DNA from: a virus
IMG/VR virus record: IMGVR_UViG_3300025674_000513
Span: 1-20,200 of that record
Direction: 5' to 3' (one strand)
DNA length: 20,200 nucleotides
Below, one piece after another: positions 6,353 to 14,443 of this stretch (its first letter is position 1; each line of letters begins with the position of its first letter). Both the position numbers and the translations under genes were made by a program. Below the pieces are notes generated by a model, which did not search any database, had not been told where the DNA came from, and was given only the letters and a program-made list of their open reading frames with translations.

Positions 6353-8182
6353 TTATACTACAACCCATGATGAGCCTGTTGGTACTGTTACGCTACCACC
6401 AGATTCTACTGTGATAGGCCCAGCACTCATTGCATTATTACCACTTGTTATTGAATACGCTGAATTAATTGAATTTGCGTGTTCATACAAAACATTTGAT
6501 GTTGAACTAGAATTTACTGTTGCTGTTGCAGTTCCAAGAGCTGCAATTATTATAACATCATTTAACTCTGCGGCTGTTACAAGAACAACACTATTTCCAC
6601 TTGATGCAGTATAATCATCAACTGGAGTTAATAAGACACCATTCTGATAAACTAAAGTTTTTCCAGCAGTATATGATAGTGTGTTACCATTATCATCACT
6701 ACCAGTAAAACTTGTTTGACCAGCAGTTGCAGTATATTGATATGGGGTTGCACCTGAACTAGCCGCATCAGCAAAACTTAATGTACCTGAACCGTTTGTT
6801 GTTAAAACTTGATCTGCACTACCGTCTGCTGTTGGATATGTTAAACCTGCAACTTCTAATCCTGTACCGTTAATTAATTTTAATTCTGTACTTGTTAATC
6901 TTGCACCAATATTATTTGCACCTGCTTTTCTTAATGCAAATTCTATTAAACCATCTTCAGTAGTATCTGAAGCATCAGAAATCTTTCCAGTAATTTTTGC
7001 ATAAACTACTTCTTGATCTGCATCATTTTCACCTTTGAATTTTAATTGACCTATATAATCAGCATCTGCTGGTGAACCTGAATTTCTTTTAAATGTTAGT
7101 ACAGGTGCGGCTGTACTACTATCTTCAGTTGTAGTAAGTAATAAAGTATCATTTGTAGTTGTATTAGTTAAACTCATTGTACCAGTAGTTGATATATTAC
7201 CAGTACCAGTAATGTTGTTTGAATTTAAATCTAAATTACCACCAAGTTGTGGAGATGTGTCATCTGATACATTTTGAATACCTGCACCAGCAAGAGAACC
7301 AACAGATGCAAAAGAAAGAGAACCACTTCCATCAGTTGTTAAAACTTGTGCAGAGTTTCCATCAGTTGTTGGAAAAGTATATGCACCATTTATACTTAAA
7401 GTACCTGTTGTTTGGACACCTGTGTTTGTAGTTTCAAACTTTTTAGAATTATCATAATAGATATCTACTGAACCATCACCATTTGCAATAAGCATATTTT
7501 CAGTACCAGAACCTGTCCAATGTCTTAATTGAATAGCACCAACTGATTCAATGTTTATAAAATTACCAGAACCTGAAGTGTTTGTATTTCGTATTCTTAT
7601 ATTTTCAAATCCTGTTAAAAAATCAATAAATGCATCTGTACCATCAAGTTGAATATCATTACCGTTTAAATCTAAATTACCACCAAGTTGAGGTGAAGTA
7701 TCGTCAACAACATCACCACCTGTTTGTGCAACCCAACTTGTTACACCACTACCATTTGTTTGTAAAACATAACCGTTTGTTCCATTACTTGATGGAAGTT
7801 GAAAAGTTACATTACCACTATAATTTGCATGAGCTGGTGGTTTAATTGTAACTTTGTGTGCATTATTAACTTCACAATACATATCAATAGATGCAACACT
7901 ACCAGTTCCTGTTCGCATTTCAATAAGACCATCTGATACTGTAATACCACCTGTACTACCATTACCATCTAAATTTACTTTACCTGCACCGTTTGGTAAT
8001 ATGTCAATGTTTCCATCACTTGTACTGACAATATCACTTCCGTTTACATCTAAATTACCACCAAGTTGTGGAGATGTATCTTCAACAATATCAGGAACTA
8101 AAACACCAGCAGTAGTTATCTTTCCATTAACCAATGCATTACTTATTGCTTTAATTAAATTTTTATTTCTAGATTCTGCCAT
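6353..8182 (-). CDS. Tail fibre-like structural protein with three-fold internal repeats
   Basis: This 609-aa secreted-style but signal-less phage structural protein is rich in Ser, Thr, Gly and Asn. The module DTSPQLGGNLDxNxNxI occurs three times (residues 35-49, 161-177, 308-324). A second unit, QVLTTNGSGTLSF-like, also occurs three times (about 139-150, 279-292, 458-471). Residues 481-550 are a complete YTATAGQTSF...LVYQNGVLL...DDYTAS module also present near the start of the 1295-aa fibre. The C-terminus ends in a marine-phage tip pattern with PITVESGGSVTVPTGSSW. Together these indicate a trimeric beta-helical or beta-prism fibre. It starts four bases before the stop of the 1295-aa gene (overlap), so translation is probably coupled. 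No enzymatic motif is visible. Confidence 0.85.
   Translation of the reverse strand: MAESRNKNLIKAISNALVNGKITTAGVLVPDIVEDTSPQLGGNLDVNGSDIVSTSDGNIDILPNGAGKVNLDGNGSTGGITVSDGLIEMRTGTGSVASIDMYCEVNNAHKVTIKPPAHANYSGNVTFQLPSSNGTNGYVLQTNGSGVTSWVAQTGGDVVDDTSPQLGGNLDLNGNDIQLDGTDAFIDFLTGFENIRIRNTNTSGSGNFINIESVGAIQLRHWTGSGTENMLIANGDGSVDIYYDNSKKFETTNTGVQTTGTLSINGAYTFPTTDGNSAQVLTTDGSGSLSFASVGSLAGAGIQNVSDDTSPQLGGNLDLNSNNITGTGNISTTGTMSLTNTTTNDTLLLTTTEDSSTAAPVLTFKRNSGSPADADYIGQLKFKGENDADQEVVYAKITGKISDASDTTEDGLIEFALRKAGANNIGARLTSTELKLINGTGLEVAGLTYPTADGSADQVLTTNGSGTLSFADAASSGATPYQYTATAGQTSFTGSDDNGNTLSYTAGKTLVYQNGVLLTPVDDYTASSGNSVVLVTAAELNDVIIIAALGTATATVNSSSTSNVLYEHANSINSAYSITSGNNAMSAGPITVESGGSVTVPTGSSWVVV
7230..7249 (-). 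repeat. Coding repeat, unit 1 of 3 in the 609-aa fibre
   Basis: A 20-base block on the plus strand, tctaaattaccaccaagttg, encodes the QLGGNLD core of the DTSPQLGGNLD module. It recurs identically at 7671 and 8049. Confidence 0.85.
7671..7690 (-). repeat. Coding repeat, unit 2 of 3 in the 609-aa fibre
   Basis: Identical 20-base copy of the QLGGNLD-coding block found at 7230 and 8049. Confidence 0.85.
8049..8068 (-). repeat. Coding repeat, unit 3 of 3 in the 609-aa fibre
   Basis: Identical 20-base copy of the QLGGNLD-coding block. The flanks are also similar to the copies at 7230 and 7671. Confidence 0.85.
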
Positions 8183-8185
8183 CTA

Positions 8186-11100
8186 TTAATTCCTTCTTCC
8201 AGGCGGTTCTGTTGGAACACTAAACGCTGAAGTATATCTTGCAACACCTGTTGTCATTCTAAATCCAAAAATTTCTCCAATAAGACCTCTAGTATAACCA
8301 TCATGCCAATGACTAAAGTGCATACCACCATTCCAATCAGTTATAGTTCCAGTAAATGTAAATGTTTCTGCAAGAACACCATTCACAAATTGATAACCAG
8401 TTGTTCCTGTTCTTACAACTGCATAATGTGTCCATTTATTTAAACCAACTTGAACACTACCATATGTGTTGCCTGGGTCTGTTCCTACTTTTGTCCAACT
8501 TCCACTAACTGTATTTCTATAAGATACACCAGTATAACCTGATGGATTAATTGCAAGTGCAAGCGCTTGTACTCCAGTAACATTACAAATAAATGTATCA
8601 CCATATGTTCCACTATTAACTGCATCTCGTTTGAACCAGAAGTCAACAGTAAAATCTTGATCTCTTAAATTCATCACTTCATTATTTTCAATTTTTATAA
8701 AATCTGTATCACCTCTAAATTTTAAAGTTCCACTAATGTCGTCAGGGAATGACATATTTGTATTATGGTCAACTTCTTTTGTTAAACTTACATTACCAGT
8801 AGCAGTTACATTAACTGGATATGCACCTGCATCTGCAACAGTAGATGCAGAACTTGTTATTAATAATTGAGTACCACTTATAGCAGTTAATGCTGAAGTT
8901 GGTGGTGTGAACGCAGATGTATATACAGCAGTTCCTACAACAAGTCTTACATCTGTTATGTATCCATTGAAATCATAACCATTAACAGCTCTACCAATAG
9001 TTAATGGGTTATCGTTAAAATTCTGTGTGTCAGCAGTAGCACCTCCAACCTGAACTCCATCTTGCCACAAATAAATATTACCACTACTTCTTGTAACTGC
9101 AAGATGATGCCATGTATGTTGAGTTAAATCTGTTGAAGAAACTGTTGTTGTAATATTTTGAGAACCTGCTTGAAATTGCCACTTTTGTGTACTTGCATTT
9201 AATCTAAAGAAATAATCTGTATCAGAACCTACATTAGCATAAGTTGTTACAAAGTGACCATAGTTGGTAAACGCATTTACTTTTACCCATGCTTCAAGGG
9301 TAAAGTCTGTGTTTGTTCCTATCGCACGATAAGTATTTGTTGCTACTGTATGATAATCACCACTACCATCATAAAAAGAAGCATATCTTAAATGTACATA
9401 ATTTGCATCAGTAAGTGTTGCATTACCATTAAAAGTAGGATGATATTCTTTACCTGTTCTGTCCTGCAAAGCATAATTTGCAAAATTCATTAGTAGTGAT
9501 GTATTTGTAATTGCAGATAATTTTGAAGTTGGTGGTGTAAATGCAGATGTGTATACAGCAGTTCCTTTTACAAATCTATAATCTGAAACATAACCAAATG
9601 TAGGTTGTCCTACTGGAGCACCGTTTTCTCCGATGCCTAATGCAGTTGCTGTATTTGAAATTGTTGCTGGACAAGTTGCAGTTGCAGTTGTATTTGCAGC
9701 TACACCATTTACCCAAAATTTTAATGTACCTGAATCGTTAGAAACTGCAATGTGATTCCACTCATGAGTATAGATAGTGTTATGAACATTAATCCATGAT
9801 GTTCCAGTCCACATTTCAAGTCTACCAGCAGGTTGACCACTTCTTCCAACTGCAATTGCAAAACCATTGTATGGATTACCATTAGTATAATTACCTGTTA
9901 TAAAATTAGGGCCACTTGACAATAAGTAACACCAAAATTCAATTGTAAAATCATCACTATTTGTGATTTGTATTGGTGCGGCTGAAGTAATTTGTAAATA
10001 ATCACCTGAATTATCAAAATATACAGAACCACCTTGAGTTGCAGGAATGTATTCTGTTTGCATTGCAGTAAAATCATCAGGATAATAATTTCTTACTTGA
10101 GGAACACTATTAAATGTAAGTGAGTATGCGTTACTACTGTTATCTTTTTTCTCATTTGATTGACAAGTTAGTAGTAATGTATTTGCATCTGAAGTAAATG
10201 GTGATGTTGGAACTGTATATGAAGAACCACTATATCTCGCAATATCACTACTTCTTAAATTTGAAATATGACCTTTGAATAAAGCATCAGTATCTGCTAC
10301 ACCATAACCTCTACCTATATACATAGTTTCACCACCAGAAGCCGTACCCCATGCAACACCACCATAACTAGTTATTGATGTGGCATCTCTTGACCCATTA
10401 ATATAAAAATATATGGTAGTTCCATCTCTTACTAGTGCAATATGATTCCATGTGTTTGGAGTTAATGTAGTTGTAGAATCTGAATATTGTGCAGAACCAG
10501 TATAGTAATAGTATCTTAATTTATGAGCATTTGTAATACCAAAGTTTATGTATGTACCACCAACACAACCAAAAGAGGCCGCAGTATATACTTGTGATGG
10601 TGTTGGTTGGTCACCATCTAATTTAACAAATAATTCATAAGTACCATAATCACTTCCACCATCTAACCATTCCATAGGTTGAGGTATAACACCTGAAGAT
10701 GTATATCTTATATCGTCATCAGCACCATCAAAATATACAGATTTATAACCATTTGGAAAATAGTATGGACTAAATGATACTTGTACAGTATCACCTGTTT
10801 TAGTTATATTTGATGTATAACTGTTAGGGCCAGTATCTACAAATGAATCATTATCACCAGTAACACCAGTACCATCATAAAGTGCAACAACACTTGCAAA
10901 ATTTGTATCAGTAAATGCAAATGATAAACTAAATTGACTTGCTGATGTTGCTGTATTAACTCCATCACTTGCAGTAAATGTTATAGTAAATTGTCCTGCA
11001 TAATTTTGATTAGTTGTTGGTGTTATTGTAAATACATTACTTGATTGAGAAACTGTTGCAGTTGTACCACCCCCATTTGTTAAACTACCAGTTGTAACTG

Positions 11101-12073
11101 CAAAACTCCAAGTAATTGGAAGTTCTTCAGGGTCTGTTGCAACTAAAGTTAATACTGTTGCAGTACCATCTGTATTTAATGTAACTGAACCAGGCGCTCC
11201 TGATGTAATTGATGGACTATTGTTTATAAGTGCAATGTTATACCAACCAGTTCCAGTCCAAAGATATAATCTATTTGTTGCAGAAACAAATGCAGTTGTT
11301 CCAGCACTAACACCAGACAAAGGTAAATCACTTACATTTGTGTAAGCTGCTGTTGATGGTGTTGAATTATCACTATTAGCAGCTGCTTGAAATGTTGAAG
11401 TAGAAATTGAACCACCAGTAGTGTCTACTGGTTTTAATTTACCATCTTGTGATAAAACAATTCCTTTTGGATTTGGAACACTTGCAGTTGCTCTAGGAAT
11501 AAATGCAATCGCACCAGTTGTTGGGTCTGTTTGCATACGAGCACCACCAAGAAAGAATGTTCCACCAGATAAATGTAATTCTGCCCATTGTTTTGATGCA
11601 GAACCTAAATCTCTAGTTGCATCTGCATCTGGTATAATGTCTTGTGCAACTGCACTTAAATCAACAGAACCACCTCCTCCACCACCAGAACCAGTAGATA
11701 GAGAAATGATTTGAACAGTATCAGTTACTAATGCACCTGTTTGTAGAACAACAGATGTTCCATTTGATGCAGTATAATCGTCAGTATCTTCGAGTAGAAT
11801 ACCATTTTGAAAGACTAGAATATTTCCAGTAGTATATGATAAACTATTTCCGTTATCATCATTACCACTAAAAGTTGTTTGTGATGCAGTTGCTGTGTAA
11901 ACAAATTCTGTTACACCTGAAACATTATTACCAACTTCGACAACACCTGTTGATGCACGAACATATATTTTCTTATCAGCAGTATTGACTGCAACTTCAC
12001 CAACAGCTAAATCACTCGTTGTTGGAACTGAATTTGCAGTTTCAGATTTTTTTAATTTAATTACTGTAGCCAT
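8186..12073 (-). CDS. Giant tail fibre / adhesin with four LamG-like lectin domains
   Basis: At 1295 aa this is the largest gene. Residues 1-50 resemble the N-terminal attachment domain of phage tropism-determinant fibres (IKLKKSETANSVP, LAVGEVAVNTADKKIYV). Residues 57-125 are the YTATASQTTF module shared with the 609-aa fibre. A polyglycine hinge follows at 128-135. Residues 285-386 look like a cadherin/Ig-like domain (VTLNTDGTATVLTLVATDPE). Then come four concanavalin/LamG-like jelly rolls: about 445-640, 685-885, 895-1090 and 1115-1290. Each has an opening FDGSGDY-like strand, a WNHIAVxR-like core and, near the end, GTAVYTSAFTPPTS or a variant. Such domains bind carbohydrate, so a role in host-surface recognition is likely but inferred. 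AGAGG precedes the ATG. Confidence 0.88.
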   Translation of the reverse strand: MATVIKLKKSETANSVPTTSDLAVGEVAVNTADKKIYVRASTGVVEVGNNVSGVTEFVYTATASQTTFSGNDDNGNSLSYTTGNILVFQNGILLEDTDDYTASNGTSVVLQTGALVTDTVQIISLSTGSGGGGGGSVDLSAVAQDIIPDADATRDLGSASKQWAELHLSGGTFFLGGARMQTDPTTGAIAFIPRATASVPNPKGIVLSQDGKLKPVDTTGGSISTSTFQAAANSDNSTPSTAAYTNVSDLPLSGVSAGTTAFVSATNRLYLWTGTGWYNIALINNSPSITSGAPGSVTLNTDGTATVLTLVATDPEELPITWSFAVTTGSLTNGGGTTATVSQSSNVFTITPTTNQNYAGQFTITFTASDGVNTATSASQFSLSFAFTDTNFASVVALYDGTGVTGDNDSFVDTGPNSYTSNITKTGDTVQVSFSPYYFPNGYKSVYFDGADDDIRYTSSGVIPQPMEWLDGGSDYGTYELFVKLDGDQPTPSQVYTAASFGCVGGTYINFGITNAHKLRYYYYTGSAQYSDSTTTLTPNTWNHIALVRDGTTIYFYINGSRDATSITSYGGVAWGTASGGETMYIGRGYGVADTDALFKGHISNLRSSDIARYSGSSYTVPTSPFTSDANTLLLTCQSNEKKDNSSNAYSLTFNSVPQVRNYYPDDFTAMQTEYIPATQGGSVYFDNSGDYLQITSAAPIQITNSDDFTIEFWCYLLSSGPNFITGNYTNGNPYNGFAIAVGRSGQPAGRLEMWTGTSWINVHNTIYTHEWNHIAVSNDSGTLKFWVNGVAANTTATATCPATISNTATALGIGENGAPVGQPTFGYVSDYRFVKGTAVYTSAFTPPTSKLSAITNTSLLMNFANYALQDRTGKEYHPTFNGNATLTDANYVHLRYASFYDGSGDYHTVATNTYRAIGTNTDFTLEAWVKVNAFTNYGHFVTTYANVGSDTDYFFRLNASTQKWQFQAGSQNITTTVSSTDLTQHTWHHLAVTRSSGNIYLWQDGVQVGGATADTQNFNDNPLTIGRAVNGYDFNGYITDVRLVVGTAVYTSAFTPPTSALTAISGTQLLITSSASTVADAGAYPVNVTATGNVSLTKEVDHNTNMSFPDDISGTLKFRGDTDFIKIENNEVMNLRDQDFTVDFWFKRDAVNSGTYGDTFICNVTGVQALALAINPSGYTGVSYRNTVSGSWTKVGTDPGNTYGSVQVGLNKWTHYAVVRTGTTGYQFVNGVLAETFTFTGTITDWNGGMHFSHWHDGYTRGLIGEIFGFRMTTGVARYTSAFSVPTEPPGRRN
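8895..8936 (-). repeat. LamG-end DNA repeat, copy 1
   Basis: A 42-base block coding GTAVYTSAFTPPTS at the end of the third LamG-like domain. It matches the copy at 9525-9566 in 39 of 42 bases. Confidence 0.85.
9525..9566 (-). repeat. LamG-end DNA repeat, copy 2
   Basis: The 42-base counterpart at the end of the second LamG-like domain, 39 of 42 bases identical to 8895-8936. Confidence 0.85.
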
Positions 12074-12098
12074 AATTTTTTATACCTCTGACTACTGA

Positions 12099-13718
12099 TT
12101 AAAATGTGCCGCCGTCTATATCACCATATGTTATGTCTGTACCATCAGATTGTAATATCTTACCATTTGCACCAAGTGTTAATTTTGCAAGTGTATTAGC
12201 TGCACTTGCATAAACTATATCACCTCTTGCATAAGATGTTTGACCAGTACCACCATAATTATATGCAATAGTATCACCGTTCCATGTACCAGTAGCAATT
12301 GTTCCTAATGTTGTTATACTTGTTTGTCCAACATAAGTTGATGCAATTGTAATTGCATTTGCACTAACAGTAATTTTATCTGCTGTACCAACTGCATCAA
12401 TTGTGTTTCCATTTTTTGTTAAACCATTTCCAGCAGAAATTTGTCCTGCACCAGAAAATTGTTCAAAGATAATATTACTTGTTCCAATTGCAGTTGTTGT
12501 TTCTGTTTGAACAAAACCATTTGCTTCGTTTACAGTTCCTTCTTCTACAAATAAGAAGTCACCAGAAGCAACTTCATTAACTGTATCAAAGTCTGTTGCT
12601 CTTGTAAATACAGTTGATGATGTTCTAGTATATATACCGTTATGAGCTTGATTGGTTTCGTTCTTAATTAAGATTCTATCACCATCTACAAGTGTATATC
12701 CATCAAGTGTTGAAATGCCAGTAGAAAGTGTCAATGTTGCACCAACACCTGAAGTACCATTATTGTATGTTACTGTGTCACCACTTTCAGTTGCTAAGTT
12801 TTGTGTTGTTGCAGCTTTTACAGAAGCATGAACATGAAGTCCTTCAGCGATTGCATCAACATAAGATTTTGGTACAAGTGATTGGTCAGTAAAACCTGCT
12901 CTGTTTTCATAACCAGATGGAACAATAACTGTTGCTGTTCCGTTTGGTGATAAAACTAAATCACCATTTGCATTTGTAGTAGAAATTGTATTTGCATCTA
13001 AACTTATATTATCAACTTTAAGAACTGTTACAGGAGTTGCATCACCAATAGTACCACCTTCGATTGTTGCAGTATTAATATTTGGTGATGTGAAAGTTTT
13101 ATTTGTAAATGTTTGACTACCAGTTAATGTTGCAACTGTACTATCAATTGCAATAGAAATTTGATTATTAGTAACAGTTGTATCAACACCAGTTCCACCT
13201 GCGAAAGTTAAAGTTTCACCAGTATTAAATGAATCTGTTGTTCCTGAATCAGCGTCTATATCAAATGAAGAAGTAATTGAACCCCAACTCAAATCACCAC
13301 TACTATTTGTAGTTAAGTAATTTCCAGCAGTTGGTGTTGCAGGCAATGTGTATGTTGTATTTGCAGATAGAGCATTTGGTGACTTAAGCGCAATATAGTT
13401 TGTACCGTTAGTAGTTCCTTCATTAAGTTTTAAACTACCACCAGTTGTAGAATGATTTCCTACATAGAAATCATCTATTGCACTATTTGAATCGACAAGA
13501 AGTGCTGAACTTGCAGTTAATGTACCATGAACATGATCCATTAAGTTTACAAAATATTCACCACCAATTACATTTACACTAGAACCATCACCAATAAAAA
13601 GTCTGTCACCATTGTCTGCTTGAGTACCTGCACCGTGGGTGTATGCTAATTCACCATCACTTAATGTATTTGGTGCAGTAGTACCAGTAGAGCGTTTTAT
13701 TTGAATTATTGTAGCCAT
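12099..13718 (-). CDS. Modular tail fibre protein with tropism-determinant-like N-terminus
   Basis: This 539-aa structural protein opens with MATIIQIKRSTGTTAPNTLS, DGELAYTH and LFIGDG (residues 1-45), the pattern of the attachment domain in Mtd-like phage fibres. A repeated LPATPTAGNYLTTNSSGDLSW-type beta unit follows (125-146). The motif STVATLTGSQTFTNKTFTSP lies near 193-212. Residues 295-425 are a compact domain common in marine T4-like fibres (GLHVHASVKAATTQNLAT, YTLVDGDRILIKNETNQ, GIYT). The C-terminus carries YGGTGQTSYARGDIVYASA, also typical of such fibres. AAAGGG precedes the ATG. Its place among baseplate-region genes suggests a side fibre, but which one cannot be said. Confidence 0.85.
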   Translation of the reverse strand: MATIIQIKRSTGTTAPNTLSDGELAYTHGAGTQADNGDRLFIGDGSSVNVIGGEYFVNLMDHVHGTLTASSALLVDSNSAIDDFYVGNHSTTGGSLKLNEGTTNGTNYIALKSPNALSANTTYTLPATPTAGNYLTTNSSGDLSWGSITSSFDIDADSGTTDSFNTGETLTFAGGTGVDTTVTNNQISIAIDSTVATLTGSQTFTNKTFTSPNINTATIEGGTIGDATPVTVLKVDNISLDANTISTTNANGDLVLSPNGTATVIVPSGYENRAGFTDQSLVPKSYVDAIAEGLHVHASVKAATTQNLATESGDTVTYNNGTSGVGATLTLSTGISTLDGYTLVDGDRILIKNETNQAHNGIYTRTSSTVFTRATDFDTVNEVASGDFLFVEEGTVNEANGFVQTETTTAIGTSNIIFEQFSGAGQISAGNGLTKNGNTIDAVGTADKITVSANAITIASTYVGQTSITTLGTIATGTWNGDTIAYNYGGTGQTSYARGDIVYASAANTLAKLTLGANGKILQSDGTDITYGDIDGGTF

Positions 13719-13732
13719 GTTTTATTTTCCCT

Positions 13733-14020
13733 TTAAAAACTTCCTGCATTTAGACGAAGTGAATTATTCTCACTTGTATCTAATTCGTTTCTTGCAACCC
13801 ATTTACTTGAAGCGGTACTGTATTGTAACAAAGCACCATCTGCTAGACCTGAAGCATCAACATTACCGATATCATTTATGTTAAGACTTGCAGATGTAGC
13901 TTGATCACCAGTATCACCTTTAGGGCCTGGTACAGTAACTCTTGTTACTTGTGGTTGATTCCCTTGTGATACAGAACCTACGACTGTTCTTGTTGTGTTA
14001 ACTGTTGCTGTTATTGCCAT
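13733..14020 (-). CDS. Small structural protein with a collagen-like motif
   Basis: This 95-aa protein carries at about residues 31-39 three collagen-type triplets, GPK-GDT-GDQ. They are preceded by VTRVTVP and followed by SLNINDIGNVDASGLADGALLQYS, a fibre connector I recognise from marine phages. The C-terminal half is short and probably trimerises. AGGAG lies ten bases before the ATG, and the gene sits 6 bases after the BppU-like gene and 14 bases before the 539-aa fibre, so the three are likely one unit. A bridging or adaptor role between baseplate and fibre is inferred from position. The collagen run is very short, and its presence near an oxygenase gene is noted in the findings. Confidence 0.75.
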   Translation of the reverse strand: MAITATVNTTRTVVGSVSQGNQPQVTRVTVPGPKGDTGDQATSASLNINDIGNVDASGLADGALLQYSTASSKWVARNELDTSENNSLRLNAGSF

Positions 14021-14026
14021 AGTAGT

Positions 14027-14365
14027 TTAACTCCTAGAAACGCTTGGATTGACAGTTGCAATACCTTCAACTACTCTTGTTTTTGTAGCAGAAGCATCTG
14101 TTATGAGAACATCATAAACATATCTTCCTGAATCAAGACTAGCTGTTTGTGTATCTGTTAATGAGATTGTGATTTGACCTGTGGTTCTATCAGATGCAAA
14201 AGTAGATGTAAAACTTGTAGATGTTGTAGATGCATAAGTTTTACGAATTTGAGCAAGTGCAGTATAACCAGTTAGATCAAGAGCAGAGCCCGTTGAATCA
14301 TTAATAGTTACTGTAGTTGTGAATGTTGCACCTTGGTCAATGAATATATTTGAAACAGTTGCCAT
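14027..14365 (-). CDS. Small virion protein with a BppU-like immunoglobulin fold
   Basis: This 112-aa protein has the pattern MATVSNIFIDQGATFTTTVT, then DLTGYTALAQIRKTYAS and GRYVYDVLITDASATKTRVV. This is a small beta-sandwich similar in layout to the N-terminal domain of siphophage baseplate upper proteins (BppU) and widely present beside fibre genes of marine phages. I chose the ATG at 14365 over an in-frame TTG at 14374 because AGGAGA (14375-14380) abuts the TTG directly but is nine bases from the ATG. It is the first gene after tandem late promoters. It probably attaches fibres to the baseplate, inferred from family and neighbours. Confidence in the fold is moderate, in the gene itself high. 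Confidence 0.82.
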   Translation of the reverse strand: MATVSNIFIDQGATFTTTVTINDSTGSALDLTGYTALAQIRKTYASTTSTSFTSTFASDRTTGQITISLTDTQTASLDSGRYVYDVLITDASATKTRVVEGIATVNPSVSRS

Positions 14366-14374
14366 TAAATACAA

Positions 14375-14380
14375 TCTCCT
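14375..14380 (-). promoter_or_regulatory. Ribosome binding site deciding the start at 14365
   Basis: AGGAGA on the minus strand lies nine bases before ATG 14365 and zero bases before an alternative TTG at 14374. The spacing excludes the TTG start. Confidence 0.8.
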
Positions 14381-14388
14381 TTATCATC

Positions 14389-14396
14389 TATTTATA
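14389..14396 (-). promoter_or_regulatory. T4-type late promoter, proximal of a tandem pair
   Basis: Perfect TATAAATA on the minus strand. The predicted start near 14383 gives an 18-nt leader that contains AGGAGA and leads to the ATG at 14365. It lies in the 66-base gap between the oxygenase and the BppU-like gene. Confidence 0.75.
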
Positions 14397-14398
14397 AT

Positions 14399-14406
14399 TA
14401 TTTATA
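14399..14406 (-). promoter_or_regulatory. T4-type late promoter, distal of a tandem pair
   Basis: A second perfect TATAAATA, ten bases upstream of the proximal one, about one helical turn. The predicted start is near 14393. It probably strengthens expression of the large fibre block. Confidence 0.65.
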
Positions 14407-14416
14407 ACTGAATGAT

Positions 14417-14443
14417 AAAAAAAGATTGGTATTAATTAAACCA
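14417..14443 (-). terminator. Possible weak intrinsic terminator after the oxygenase gene
   Basis: Read on the minus strand, TGGT and ACCA flank a nine-base loop and are followed, after ATC, by seven Ts (14417-14423). The four-base-pair stem overlaps the end of the oxygenase gene. It is weak by stem length, but its place just before two late promoters is where a unit boundary would be expected. Confidence 0.35.

Noticed and set aside
6353-12073. CRISPR-like or mobile-element repeats in the fibre block
   Set aside because: All repeats seen are in-frame coding modules with imperfect flanks and irregular spacing. There are no spacers, terminal inverted repeats or transposase.
12099-13718. Diversity-generating retroelement around the Mtd-like fibres
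   Set aside because: The tropism-determinant-like N-terminus prompted a look for a template repeat and reverse transcriptase. No such enzyme or A-biased repeat pair was seen.
14366-14374. TTG start three codons upstream for the BppU-like gene
   Set aside because: AGGAGA is directly adjacent to the TTG, leaving no spacing. The ATG at 14365 has nine-base spacing.
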